From NCBI GenBank assembly GCA_900319345.1, contig ONNZ01000004.1, positions 1 through 64,000 of the forward strand: DNA of 64,000 nucleotides. Direction: 5' to 3'. A program made the translations under genes and the position numbers. The DNA comes from an uncultured Eubacteriales bacterium (GTDB taxonomy: Bacteria > Bacillota > Clostridia > Christensenellales > CAG-138). The notes under the pieces are model-generated. The model saw only the letters and a list, made by a program, of their open reading frames with translations, ran no database searches and had not been told where the DNA came from. Below are positions 1 to 8,014 of the stretch, one piece after another (position 1 is the first letter of the stretch; every line of letters starts with the position of its first letter).

Positions 1-1
1 G

Positions 2-241
2 AGCGTCCGCAAGAACGCCGCGGCCGCCGGGCTGGAGGATCAGACGGTGGAAGGCTCCAGCTGCAAGAACCCCAAGTTCGAGGTCTACAAGGACAAGGCA
101 GGCGAGTTCCGCTTCCGTCTCAGGGCCGCCAACGGCGAGATCATTCTCACCGGCGAGAGCTACAAGGCCAAGGCCGGCTGCCTCAAGGGCATCGAGAGCA
201 TCCGCAACAACGCCCCCGAGTCCCCGGTGGTCGTGGAGTAA
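2..241 (+). CDS. YegP-like DUF1508 protein, 3' part only
   Basis: The frame is open from base 2, so the gene starts upstream of the window and only its last 79 residues are visible. They contain the end of one DUF1508 unit (SVRKNAA) and a complete second unit with the family pattern FEVYKD...FRFRLRAANGE...ESY..KAGCLKGIESIRNNA. E. coli YegP is built from two such units in about 110 residues, which fits a gene truncated only by the window edge. DUF1508 proteins are small and cytosolic with no firmly established role. A strong hairpin terminator follows 20 bases after the stop. Confidence 0.85.
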   Translation, partial: SVRKNAAAAGLEDQTVEGSSCKNPKFEVYKDKAGEFRFRLRAANGEIILTGESYKAKAGCLKGIESIRNNAPESPVVVE

Positions 242-260
242 ACGAAGGAACGAATGGAAG

Positions 261-290
261 AAAGGAACGGCGACGCCGTTCCTTTTTTCT
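261..290 (+). terminator. Rho-independent terminator of the YegP-like gene
   Basis: GGAACGGC and GCCGTTCC pair around a GAC loop and are followed by TTTTTT, 20 bases after the YegP-like stop codon. Confidence 0.85.
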
Positions 291-298
291 TTTGGCCC

Positions 299-428
299 TT
301 TTTCTTTTCAGGTGAAAAGAAAAAGTCGCCCAAAAAGAGAAGCGCAGGAAGAATAAAGGGAAGTACAGCCTAAGCCATACTTCCCAATTGTGTTCTTTTG
401 CGCCGCTTTTCTTACCAAGAAAAGCGGC
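299..428. repeat. Three-hairpin intergenic element, copy A
   Basis: Three hairpins lie in a row between two convergent genes: TTTTCTTTTCA/TGAAAAGAAAA (about 300-324), GGGAAGTA/TACTTCCC with a 12-base loop (358-385), and GCCGCTTTTCTT/AAGAAAAGCGGC with a 3-base loop (402-428). The segment between hairpins 1 and 2 is also partly complementary to the segment between hairpins 2 and 3, so the whole can fold as a clover-leaf. Copies B (7855-7993) and C (41554-41803) share the order, the loop of hairpin 1 and the linker text. It ends in CTTTCAATCC just before the end of the leftward gene, as copy B does. Function unknown; it may act as a bidirectional terminator or be a miniature mobile element. Confidence 0.75.
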
Positions 429-444
429 AAGCTTTCAATCCTTC

Positions 445-1635
445 CTATTGAGCAAGGAACTTCAGCGCCGAGGTCACCATGACCTCCATGCCGATGGGGA
501 AGGCCTCCTCCATGGGCGCGAAGCCGCCGTTGTGGATGGGCACCAGCTTCTCGAGGGGCATCTTCGGATCCCGGCAGCCCAGCCAGATGAAGGCGCTGGG
601 CACCTTCTCGCAGTAGAAGGAGAAGTCCTCGCCGCCAAGAGCGGAGGAGGCGGGGATGACGAGAGCGTCCTCGCCCTGGGTCTCTTTGATGGCGTCGCAG
701 ACCAACTCGAACTGCTTCGGGTCGTTGACGGTGGGGGAGTAGCCCATGAAGTACTGGAACTCGTAGCTGCCGCCCATGCCCTCGCTGACGCCCTTGACGA
801 TGTTCTCGATCCGGGCGGGCATCTGCTTGCGGACAGCGGGGTTCAAATTCCGGCAGGTGCCCTCCATCTTCACCGTGTCCGCGATCACGTTGTACCGGTT
901 CCCGCCGGTGATCTTGCCGATGGTCACCACCGCGCTGTCGAGAGGGCTCACGTTTCGGGACACGATGTTCTGCAGGGCGGAGATCACCTGGGCGGAGATG
1001 GCGATGGCGTCGATGCCGTTCTCCGGCGCGGAGCCGTGGCTGCTCTTGCCCTTCACGGTGATGAAGAACCGGTCGGAGGAGGCCATCATGGCCCCGTTGC
1101 GGACGGCCACCTTACCCACCTCGTACTGGGGCCACACGTGCTGGCCGAAGACACCGTCCACGTGGGGGTTCTCCAGCACGCCCGCCTCGATCATCTTCTT
1201 GGCGCCGCTGGCCATGGGGTCCTCCTCGGCGGGCTGGAAGATCAGCTTCACGGTGCCGTCGAACTGGTCCCGAAGTTCGTTGAGCACGTAGGCCGCGCCC
1301 AGCAGCATGGCCGCATGGGTGTCGTGGCCGCAGGAGTGGGCCACGCCCGGGTTCTGGGACGCGAAGGGGAGCCCCGTGCACTCGGTCAGGGGCAGGGCGT
1401 CGATGTCCGCCCGCAGGCCCACCACCTTGCCGGGGTTCTTGCCCTCGATGAGCGCCACCACGCCGTAGCCGCCCACGTTCTCCACGGGCTTCAAGCCCAT
1501 GTCGCGGAGCACCTGGGCGATATAGGCGGCGGTCTCCTTCTCCTGGCCGGTGAGCTCGGGATGGGCGTGGATGTGACGGCGATGCTCCAGGACCTGGGGC
1601 AGATACTTTTGGATCAACTCTTTCACTTCAGCCAT
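445..1635 (-). CDS. M20D family amidohydrolase
   Basis: A 396-residue metal-dependent amidohydrolase of the M20D group (hippurate hydrolase, N-acetyl-diaminopimelate deacetylase, AbgB-like). The metal ligands are visible: CGHDTH (Cys102, His104), QPAEE (Glu137/138), GQHVWP (His166) and a C-terminal HNGGF histidine; LRADIDALP (74-82) and LGGEDFSFY are also family hallmarks. The start has AAGGAGG ten bases upstream. It is the last gene of a leftward run with an AbgA-like and a PepT-like protein, opposite an AbgT-type transporter, so release of an amino acid from an N-acyl or p-aminobenzoyl conjugate is likely. The exact substrate cannot be read from sequence. Confidence 0.9.
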   Translation of the reverse strand: MAEVKELIQKYLPQVLEHRRHIHAHPELTGQEKETAAYIAQVLRDMGLKPVENVGGYGVVALIEGKNPGKVVGLRADIDALPLTECTGLPFASQNPGVAHSCGHDTHAAMLLGAAYVLNELRDQFDGTVKLIFQPAEEDPMASGAKKMIEAGVLENPHVDGVFGQHVWPQYEVGKVAVRNGAMMASSDRFFITVKGKSSHGSAPENGIDAIAISAQVISALQNIVSRNVSPLDSAVVTIGKITGGNRYNVIADTVKMEGTCRNLNPAVRKQMPARIENIVKGVSEGMGGSYEFQYFMGYSPTVNDPKQFELVCDAIKETQGEDALVIPASSALGGEDFSFYCEKVPSAFIWLGCRDPKMPLEKLVPIHNGGFAPMEEAFPIGMEVMVTSALKFLAQ

Positions 1636-1695
1636 GATGTATATTCCTCCTTGATATGCAATGAAACAGGCCGGAAAAGATCCGGCCCAAGGCTT

Positions 1696-3012
1696 TTATT
1701 TCTGTATAGGATCGCTGGACACGCTGAGCACCAGGGCCGCGAAGATCCGCGCCGCCAGGGGGATCACCTTCTCGTCCACGTCGAAGCACCCGTTGTGATG
1801 GGGCGCCTTCAGGGGCATGCAGAACACCAGCTCCGTGGCCATGCCGCCGTGGGCTTGCACGTCCGCCATCATGGTGGTCACGTCCTCGCCGCCGCCGAAA
1901 TCCACGTCGGGCAGCACCTTGGTGACCCCGGGGACGGTGTTCAGCACGTCGATGACCCGGTCCACCAGAGGCTTGTCGCAGACCACGTTCCCCGCGCCGC
2001 CCATGTAGACGGTCTCGGCGGTGCAGCCGTACATCTGGGCCGCCGCTTCGCAGACGCGCTTGGCCGCCGCCTCCATGTACTCGTTGATGGCCGTGGTCTT
2101 GCCCCGGGTCTCCACCCGCATCTCCGCCTCGGCGGGGATCACGTTCCGGCCGGTGCCCGCGTTCAGGGTGCCGATGTTGATGCGGCTGGCCCCCTGGCTG
2201 GTCCGGGAGATGGCCAGCATGTTGGTCACCGCCGCAGCCGCCGCCGCCAGGGCGTTGCAGCCCAGCTCCGGGGACGCGCCCGCGTGGGCGGGAACGCCGT
2301 GGATGAACACGTCGAACTTGGTGCTGGCCAAAAAGTCGTGGCCGCTGGCCGCCACCTGGCCCACAGGCCCGTCGATGAGGCCCACGTGGCCGCCGAAGAA
2401 GTAGTCGCACTGGGAGAAGTGCCCCCGGGCCGTCAGGCTGGCCGCGCCGCGCAGGCCCTCCTCACCGGGCTGGAACACCAGTATGACCTTGCCGCAAAGC
2501 TCTTCCCGCAGGGCGCACAGCACCTTGGCGAGGCCCAGACCGATGGCGGCGTGGGCGTCGTGGCCGCAGCCGTGCATGCACCCGGGATGGACGGACCGGA
2601 ACCCCTCCGCCACGGGCACGTGCTCCGGCTTGTCGGTCTCCTCGAGATCGTTGCAGTCGATGTCCACCCGGACGCCCACGGTGGGGCCGGGCTTGGCGCC
2701 CACGATCTCGGTGATGCAGCCGGTGAACCCGCCCTTCATCCTCTCCACCAGCTCTGGCCGGTCGGTCTCGGCAAGGGCCCGCTGATAGCAGGCCTCCATG
2801 ACAGCGGGCTTGGGCAGGCCGAACATCTTCTCTGGCGTGTGTATCTCGGGGCCGAACTTCACGGGCAGCCCCAGCTTTTCGAGCTCCGTGATGATCCGGG
2901 CCGTGGTCCGATACTCGGTCCAGGCGCTTTCGGCGTACTTGTGGAAATCCCGGCGGAAGGCGATGAGCTCCCGGCCCAGGGCTTCGAAATCTATCCTGTC
3001 GAGTGTGCTCAT
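1696..3012 (-). CDS. abgA: AbgA-like p-aminobenzoyl-glutamate hydrolase subunit
   Basis: A 438-residue M20 protein that resembles E. coli AbgA along its length: RRDFHKYAES near the N terminus, a GLPKP insert near residue 65, GGFTGCI, GCGHDAHAAIGLG (148-160), QPGEEG (Glu184/185), and a later ASRINIGTLNAGTGRNVIPA stretch matching AbgA's ASRVNVG..NAG.GRNVVPA. In E. coli AbgA and AbgB form the enzyme that splits p-aminobenzoyl-glutamate, a folate breakdown product. The neighbouring M20D gene could be the AbgB partner. AAGGAG lies six bases before the start, and the gene follows the PepT-like gene by nine bases, so they are co-transcribed. Confidence 0.88.
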   Translation of the reverse strand: MSTLDRIDFEALGRELIAFRRDFHKYAESAWTEYRTTARIITELEKLGLPVKFGPEIHTPEKMFGLPKPAVMEACYQRALAETDRPELVERMKGGFTGCITEIVGAKPGPTVGVRVDIDCNDLEETDKPEHVPVAEGFRSVHPGCMHGCGHDAHAAIGLGLAKVLCALREELCGKVILVFQPGEEGLRGAASLTARGHFSQCDYFFGGHVGLIDGPVGQVAASGHDFLASTKFDVFIHGVPAHAGASPELGCNALAAAAAAVTNMLAISRTSQGASRINIGTLNAGTGRNVIPAEAEMRVETRGKTTAINEYMEAAAKRVCEAAAQMYGCTAETVYMGGAGNVVCDKPLVDRVIDVLNTVPGVTKVLPDVDFGGGEDVTTMMADVQAHGGMATELVFCMPLKAPHHNGCFDVDEKVIPLAARIFAALVLSVSSDPIQK

Positions 3013-3021
3013 GGTGGCTCC

Positions 3022-4131
3022 TTATTCCGCGGTCAACAGCTGGAAGGCCAGCTCGGCGATGTTGTTCAAATTCTCGATCTTCAAAATCTCCTCGGTGGTG
3101 TGGACCTTGGTCATGCCGGTGCCCAGCACCACGACCTCGATGCCGTTCCGGTTGAAGATGTTGGCGTCGCTCCCGCCGCCGCCCAGGGCGGTGAAGCCCT
3201 TCACGCCCACACGCTTAGCGGCGTCCAGCACCATCTTCACGGTCTCGCTGTCCTCGGGCACCCGATAGGACACGTAGTTGGTCCTGAGCTCGATCTCCAG
3301 CTGGGCCCCCGCCTCGTCGCAGGCCGCCTGCAGGCAGCCCTTCATGTGGGCGGCCTGGGCGTTCAGCTTGTCAAAGTTGCGGCTGCGGACCTCGGCGACG
3401 AGGCTCACCCGATCGGGCACGATGTTGGTGGCGTATTCGGCTTTGATGGTGCCGATGTTGCAGGTGGTCTCCTCGTCGATGCGGAGGAGGTTCATCCGGG
3501 CGATGCCCTTAGCGGCCACCTGGATGGCGCTGATGCCCTGCTCGGGGGCGAGTCCGGCGTGGGCCCGCTTGCCCACCACGTCGGCGAAGATCTTGATCTG
3601 GCCGGGGGCCCCTACGATCACCTTGCCCACGTCGCCGGAGGAATCCAGCACGAAGGCCCGCTTGCTTTGAAGCTGGCTCATGTCGAAGGCCTTGGCGCCC
3701 CGCATGCCGCCCTCCTCGCCGATGGAGAAGACCACCTCCGCGGTGCGGTGGGGGATGCCCTTCTCGAGGATGGTGGTGATGGCTTCCAGGATCCCGCAGA
3801 TGCCGGACTTGTCGTCCCCGCCCAGGATGGTGTCGGGGCCGCTCTTGATGATCCCGTCCTCGATGAAGGGCTTTATGCCCTTGCCGGGGACCACGGTGTC
3901 CATGTGGGCGGAGAGCACGAAGGGGTCTCCAGGCAGGGTGCCGGGGAAGCGGAAGAACACGTTGAATCCGTCGGAACCGAAGGTCTCGCCGGCCTTGTCG
4001 GTGATGGGATCGAGGCCCAGGGCCTTCACGTCCCGGACCAGGGTCTCGCCCATGACCTTCTCGTGGCCGCTTTCGGAATCGATCTGGACGTAGCGGAGAA
4101 AGGTGTCGAGCAGTCGTTCAGCGTTGATCAT
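3022..4131 (-). CDS. PepT-like M20 family peptidase
   Basis: A 369-residue co-catalytic zinc peptidase of the M20 tripeptidase-like group. Visible active-site features are SAHMDTVVPG (His76, Asp78), GGDDKSG (bridging Asp106/107), IGEEGGMRG (catalytic and metal Glu139/140), DSSGDVG, and a C-terminal HTTEE segment carrying the last histidine ligand. Proteins of this form cleave amino acids from short peptides in the cytosol. A clear AGGAGG precedes the start. It lies in a leftward run with two other M20 enzymes, so the cluster may complete the breakdown of imported peptide-like amides. It is shorter than E. coli PepT (about 408), typical of the PepT-like clostridial form rather than true PepT. 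Confidence 0.87.
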   Translation of the reverse strand: MINAERLLDTFLRYVQIDSESGHEKVMGETLVRDVKALGLDPITDKAGETFGSDGFNVFFRFPGTLPGDPFVLSAHMDTVVPGKGIKPFIEDGIIKSGPDTILGGDDKSGICGILEAITTILEKGIPHRTAEVVFSIGEEGGMRGAKAFDMSQLQSKRAFVLDSSGDVGKVIVGAPGQIKIFADVVGKRAHAGLAPEQGISAIQVAAKGIARMNLLRIDEETTCNIGTIKAEYATNIVPDRVSLVAEVRSRNFDKLNAQAAHMKGCLQAACDEAGAQLEIELRTNYVSYRVPEDSETVKMVLDAAKRVGVKGFTALGGGGSDANIFNRNGIEVVVLGTGMTKVHTTEEILKIENLNNIAELAFQLLTAE

Positions 4132-4186
4132 GTGGTTTTCCTCCTAAATCAAAATGTATTGTATCCGAAATGGGGAGAAAATTCGA

Positions 4187-4840
4187 TCACTTGGCAGGGC
4201 CGTTGGGGAGCATGGCCTCCTCCAGCAGGGCGCAGACCTTGTCCACGTCGAAGAACAGGCGGCGGGCCAGGGGGAACTTCCGCCGCCAGGCGCCCAGGTA
4301 TTTGTAGGTGTAGATGGAGGTGAACCCGTCGATCTTGAAGCGGGGCGTCTCGTAGGTGTCGGCGCAGATGACCAGGGGCTCCACCATGATCTCCTCGAAC
4401 CCCTTGGCGGAGAGGTAGGGGAGGAGGGCCCGCCGCTGGTTCTCCAAGGCGGGCAGGGGGTTCTTCATGGTGTCGTTGACGCTGCCGCCCAGCCGCCAGG
4501 TGCTGCCCGTGCTGGAACCGGCGATGCGGGTGCCCTGGGGGATGACCTTGACCACGTACATCTTGTCCCGGGCCACCCACAGCATCTCGAAGGGGGTATC
4601 CCCGGCGAAGGTGCGCAGCGTGAAGTTGGTATAGACCCGGCTGCCCTTGCCGCCCAGGCGCTTGAGGCGGCGGGCCACCCGCTTCATGGCCACGTCCGGC
4701 CGGCGATTGTGGTTGATGCGGCGGATGACCAGGAAGAAGATGAGCACGCCCAAAAGGATGAGCAGCACATAGAAGATCAGATCCCCCAGGGTGTGGATCT
4801 TCCACACGTTGATGCCGTCGAACCAGCCGTTCACTCTCAT
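4187..4840 (-). CDS. Single-pass membrane protein with degenerate NERD-like domain
   Basis: 217 residues from the start chosen here (MRVNGWFDG), which has AAGGAG nine bases upstream; a start 45 bases earlier has no such site. One membrane segment (about residues 20-42, IFYVLLILLGVLIFFLVI) is followed by a basic stretch and a cytosolic domain. The part FEMLWVARDKMYVVKVIP...GSTWRLGG...NPLPALENQRRALLPYL resembles the NERD (nuclease-related) fold in order, but the expected catalytic E-x-K is not obvious. It lies 55 bases before the PepT-like gene on the same strand, so it may be first in that operon. No function is proposed; the NERD assignment is tentative. Confidence 0.6.
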   Translation of the reverse strand: MRVNGWFDGINVWKIHTLGDLIFYVLLILLGVLIFFLVIRRINHNRRPDVAMKRVARRLKRLGGKGSRVYTNFTLRTFAGDTPFEMLWVARDKMYVVKVIPQGTRIAGSSTGSTWRLGGSVNDTMKNPLPALENQRRALLPYLSAKGFEEIMVEPLVICADTYETPRFKIDGFTSIYTYKYLGAWRRKFPLARRLFFDVDKVCALLEEAMLPNGPAK

Positions 4841-5017
4841 TTCTCCACGCTCCTTGCCTGCATAAAATATTGCATAATCAATCAAAAAATACAGCGCGTA
4901 TTTTTCTATTAATCATAATACCACGGATCGTGCCAAATGAAAAGAAGAAAAATGCGCCAAATAATATATAAAAATAGCTGGAAGCGCCAAAAACTTGATA
5001 TTTTTTGCAAAAAACAT

Positions 5018-5046
5018 TTGACAACAATGTGAAATTGTCTTAAACT
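5018..5046 (+). promoter_or_regulatory. Promoter of the AbgT transporter gene, with inverted repeat
   Basis: TTGACA (5018-5023), a 17-base spacer and TAAACT (5041-5046) lie in the AT-rich gap 4841-5202. The spacer holds ACAAT-gtgaa-ATTGT, a perfect 5-base inverted repeat that could be an operator. A leader of about 150 bases follows, ending in AGGAGG before abgT. I see no other gene or known riboswitch in this 362-base gap; a promoter for the leftward M20 genes must also lie here but none is convincing. Confidence 0.6.
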
Positions 5047-5202
5047 TTTACCATAGGAGCATTCTCCGGACAAATGGCGAATATTCAATAAAAGCGAATA
5101 AACTCCAAATTTTCGAAGGAAGCTCCGGCTCACCGTTCTCCACGCAAGAGTGGAAGTATCCCCAATCATTCCCTAACTAATTTTTTTCAGGAGGAAAATT
5201 TC

Positions 5203-6789
5203 ATGGGAAAGAACAACAAGCAAGAAGGGGCCGTCAAGCAAGGCTGGTTTGACAAGTTCCTGTCGGGCCTGGAGCGTGCCTGTAACAAGCTGCCGCCTCC
5301 GGCGATCCTGTTCATCTACTTGTTCGTGATCGTCGCCATCCTGGGCTGCATCTTCAACCTGCTGGGCGTCTCCGTCATCAACCCGGCGAAGAACGAGCCT
5401 GTGTATGCCAAGAACCTGTTCACCAGCGAGGGCTTGATCTGGTTGATCTCCAACATGGTCAAGAACTTCACCGGCTTCGCGCCTCTGGGCCTGGTGCTCA
5501 CCATGACGCTGGCCATCGGCATGTGCGAGGAGTCCGGCCTCATCCGGGCCCTGCTCACCGATAAGATGAAGAACATCCCGCCGGTGATCCTGCCCTTCGT
5601 GATCGCCTTCGTCGGTACCTGCGGCAACCTGGCCTCCGATACCGCCATGGTCGTCATCCCGCCCATCGCCGCCATCCTGTACCTGGCCGCGGGCAAGCAC
5701 CCGGTCGTCGGTATGATCTGCGGCTACGCGGGCGCCCAGGCTGGCTTCTCCGCCAACCTGATGATCGCGGGCACGGACTCCCTGCTCCAGGGCATCACCA
5801 ACACCGCGTTGGACGGCTTCCTGGGTGAGGGTGTCTACAAGGTGGACGTCACCTGTAACTGGATCTTCATGTTCGCCTCCACCTTCATGTGCGCCCTGGT
5901 CATCGGCTGGGTCTGCAACTGGATCGTGGATAAGCGGTTCGGCAAGTACGAGCCCACCGAAGAGGTGAAGGCTGAGATGTCCCTCGATGAGATCTCCGCC
6001 GACGAGAAGAAGGGCCTGCGTTGGGCCGGCATCTCCTGCCTGATCTACCTGGCGCTCATCCTGGTGCTGTTCTTCTTCGGGCCTCTGGCCAAGATCAACG
6101 ACGCTGGCAAGCGCCTGCTGGTCGGCTCCCCCCTCATCTCCAACCTGATCCCCATCCTGTTCTTCTTCTTCGTGATCCCCGGCCTGGTGTTCGGCTTCGT
6201 GTCCAAGAAGTTCAAGGAGAGCAAGGACATCGTCAAGGGTATGAACCATCAGATGTCCGCCATGGGCAGCTACGTGGTGTTCTGCTTCTTCTGCGGCCAG
6301 TTCAACGCCCTGTTTAACTGGACCAACCTGGGCACCATCATCGCCGTCGCCGGCGCCAACCTGCTGAAGGCCGCTGGCTTCACCGGTATCGGCATGATCA
6401 TCGCGTTCATCCTGCTCACCGGTCTCATCAACCTGTTGGTGCCCTCCGGCTCCGCCAAGTGGGCCATCCTGGCGCCCGTGTTCGTGCCCATGCTGATGCT
6501 GCTCAACTATCACCCCGGCTTCATCCAGCTGATGTACCGCTTGGGCGACTCCCCCACCAACGCCTTCACGCCGCTGTCCCCGTACCTCTGGGTTACCCTG
6601 GGCGTGGCGCAGGTCAAGTACGACAAGGATCTGAAGATCGGTACTCTGGCCGCCGGCTTGTTCCCCATCGGCATCGTGCTCCAGATCGCCTGGATCATCT
6701 TCCTGGTCATCTGGATGCTGATCGGCATCAACATCGGACCTGGCGTCGGCATCCATCTGCCGGAAGAGCTGGCCTACCTGATCGGCTAA
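5203..6789 (+). CDS. abgT: AbgT-family p-aminobenzoyl-glutamate transporter
   Basis: A 528-residue polytopic membrane protein (about 12 hydrophobic segments) of the AbgT family, slightly longer than E. coli AbgT (508). The N terminus has the family opening ...FDKFLSGLERACNKLPPPAILF; later landmarks include SNMVKNFTGFAPLGLVLTMT, GTCGNLASDTAMVVIPP, VPSGSAKWAILAPVFVPM and GDSPTNAFTPLSPY. AbgT proteins import p-aminobenzoyl-glutamate with the proton gradient; some relatives export sulfonamides. The divergent AbgA-like and M20D genes support the import-and-hydrolysis reading. Start is supported by AGGAGG six to eight bases upstream. A strong terminator follows at 6821. Confidence 0.93.
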   Translation: MGKNNKQEGAVKQGWFDKFLSGLERACNKLPPPAILFIYLFVIVAILGCIFNLLGVSVINPAKNEPVYAKNLFTSEGLIWLISNMVKNFTGFAPLGLVLTMTLAIGMCEESGLIRALLTDKMKNIPPVILPFVIAFVGTCGNLASDTAMVVIPPIAAILYLAAGKHPVVGMICGYAGAQAGFSANLMIAGTDSLLQGITNTALDGFLGEGVYKVDVTCNWIFMFASTFMCALVIGWVCNWIVDKRFGKYEPTEEVKAEMSLDEISADEKKGLRWAGISCLIYLALILVLFFFGPLAKINDAGKRLLVGSPLISNLIPILFFFFVIPGLVFGFVSKKFKESKDIVKGMNHQMSAMGSYVVFCFFCGQFNALFNWTNLGTIIAVAGANLLKAAGFTGIGMIIAFILLTGLINLLVPSGSAKWAILAPVFVPMLMLLNYHPGFIQLMYRLGDSPTNAFTPLSPYLWVTLGVAQVKYDKDLKIGTLAAGLFPIGIVLQIAWIIFLVIWMLIGINIGPGVGIHLPEELAYLIG

Positions 6790-6820
6790 GTTACGCTGCA
6801 GCGTAGAACGGTGACCTAAC

Positions 6821-6853
6821 GAAAAACGCCCCGCAATCGCGGGGCGTTTTCGT
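6821..6853 (+). terminator. Rho-independent terminator after abgT
   Basis: AACGCCCCGC-aatc-GCGGGGCGTT with A-rich and T-rich flanks. It can also serve the leftward ribU gene, which ends at 6879. Confidence 0.9.
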
Positions 6854-6878
6854 ATGCTTTTGTGCAGCCGGCAAAGTG

Positions 6879-7601
6879 TTATTTGTGGGCTTTGCGCTCC
6901 TTCTTTTTGTCGTCGCCCATGTGGAGGAGGGGGGAGATGCGCTTATAGAGGAGCATGGTGAGGAGGGAGACGACGACGCCCTTCAGCAGGTTGAAGGGGA
7001 CCACGGCGAAGAGGACCAGGGTGGACACGCTGGTGATGGCGGCGTTCACCTTGGTGCCCATGCCCACGATCACGTCCAGGGGCATGCCGAACAGGGCAGC
7101 GAACTTGGGCAGCAGGTAGACGGCGTTGAAGGCGCTGCCGAAGACGGTCATGACCAGGGTGCCCACGACCAGGCCCAGGATGGCCCGCTTGCGGCTGGGC
7201 TCGCTGTGGTAGACGATGCTGGCCGGGAGCACGAAGGAGCAGCCCACGGCGAAGTTGGCGAAGTCGCCCACGAAGGCGGTGGTGGTGCCCTTCAAGATCA
7301 GCTTGATCGTCACCTTGAGAAGCTCGCTGACCACTCCGGCCAAGGGCCCCAGGTAGAAGGTGCAGATCAGCACCGGCAGCTCGCTTAAATCCAGCTTATA
7401 GAAGCTGGGCGCAAAGAACAGCGGGATCTCGAACAACATCAGCACCCCGGCCACGGCGGAGAGGATGGCGGTGTAGGTGATGTAGTGGGTGTCGCTGAGT
7501 TTCTTGCGCTCCTTCACCAGGAGCTTTTCGAACCACAGGGCCAGCAGGAACAGCCCGGCGAAGATGGCGAGACAGACCAGAATGAACTTGATGTTTTCCA
7601 T
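6879..7601 (-). CDS. ribU: Riboflavin ECF transporter S component
   Basis: A 240-residue membrane protein of the RibU family, the substrate-binding subunit of an energy-coupling-factor transporter for riboflavin. Typical parts are YITYTAILSAVAGVLMLFEIP, KLDLSELPVLICTFYLGPLAGV and DFANFAVGC. RibU proteins are usually near 190-210 residues; this one carries an extra N-terminal membrane segment (residues 1-30) and a basic tail DDKKKERKAHK. The assignment is strongly supported by an FMN riboswitch 80 bases upstream on the same strand. The shared ECF ATPases and T subunit are not in this window. Confidence 0.93.
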   Translation of the reverse strand: MENIKFILVCLAIFAGLFLLALWFEKLLVKERKKLSDTHYITYTAILSAVAGVLMLFEIPLFFAPSFYKLDLSELPVLICTFYLGPLAGVVSELLKVTIKLILKGTTTAFVGDFANFAVGCSFVLPASIVYHSEPSRKRAILGLVVGTLVMTVFGSAFNAVYLLPKFAALFGMPLDVIVGMGTKVNAAITSVSTLVLFAVVPFNLLKGVVVSLLTMLLYKRISPLLHMGDDKKKERKAHK

Positions 7602-7611
7602 AGGAGACCTC

Positions 7612-7648
7612 CCGACAAAAATTCCTGAAGCCGTGCAGCCTCAGGAAT
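7612..7648 (-). terminator. Expression platform of the FMN riboswitch
   Basis: On the minus strand ATTCCTGA and TCAGGAAT (7648-7641 and 7628-7621) form a stem followed by TTTTTG, directly upstream of the ribU ribosome binding site. This is a transcription terminator expected to form when FMN is bound. Confidence 0.8.
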
Positions 7649-7682
7649 CCGTGGAGCGTCATGATCGAATCATAGCGCGAAC

Positions 7683-7793
7683 GTCTTTTCCCATCCGGAC
7701 TGTACCGTCGGTCCCGGAATCGCACCGGGTCGGCCTCATCAGAGGTTCATGGACTTTCACCATCGGTCGGGAGTTGCACCCTGCCCCAAAGAC
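7683..7793 (-). promoter_or_regulatory. FMN riboswitch (RFN element)
   Basis: Read on the minus strand, the conserved RFN landmarks appear in order: GGGGCAGGGTG, CCCGACCG.GGT, GTCC, CCGGTGCGATTCCGG, GACCGACGGTACAGTCC and GGATGGGAAAAGAC, closed by GTCTT/AAGAC at the two ends. It lies between a sigma-A promoter (7815-7844) and a terminator, and controls ribU. High FMN should stop transcription before the gene. Confidence 0.97.
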
Positions 7794-7814
7794 TGTCTAT
7801 TCGCTTCGTAGGGC

Positions 7815-7844
7815 AGTATAGCATAGGATGGATGGATATGTCAA
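7815..7844 (-). promoter_or_regulatory. Promoter of the FMN riboswitch-ribU transcript
   Basis: Minus strand TTGACA (7844-7839), 18-base spacer, TATACT (7820-7815) with a TGC extension just upstream of the -10 element. The predicted start lies about 15 bases before the riboswitch. Confidence 0.75.
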
Positions 7845-7854
7845 ATTATCTTTT

Positions 7855-7993
7855 GCCGCTTTTTTCTCTTCGGTGAAGAGAAAAAAAGCGGCGGAAAAAG
7901 AGAAACACAAGAATAATAATGGGAAGTACAGCGTATGCCTTACTTCCCATTTGCGTTTCTTTTGGGTACCTTTTCTTTACAAAGAAAAGGTAC
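7855..7993. repeat. Three-hairpin intergenic element, copy B
   Basis: Hairpin 1 is GCCGCTTTTTTCTCTTC-ggt-GAAGAGAAAAAAAGCGGC (7855-7892), hairpin 2 GGGAAGTA/TACTTCCC (7921-7948) and hairpin 3 GTACCTTTTCTTT-ac-AAAGAAAAGGTAC (7966-7993). Compared with copy A, the outer base pairs of hairpin 3 changed on both sides (GCCGC/GCGGC to GTACC/GGTAC), keeping the stem. The right end TTCTTTCAATCC runs into the end of cysE, as copy A runs into its neighbour. The rest of the 7602-8014 gap holds the riboswitch and its promoter. Confidence 0.8.
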
Positions 7994-8014
7994 ATATTCT
8001 TTCAATCCATTCCT

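Noticed and set aside
388..4323. A 1311-codon plus-strand open frame opposite the M20 cluster
   Set aside because: It is an antisense shadow of GC-rich M20 genes; its His/Asp/Gly-rich translation has no family and the opposite strand encodes conserved enzymes with good binding sites.
5173..6756. A 527-codon minus-strand frame opposite abgT
   Set aside because: AbgT on the plus strand is a clear membrane transporter; the reverse frame is Asp/Gln/His-rich without any motif.
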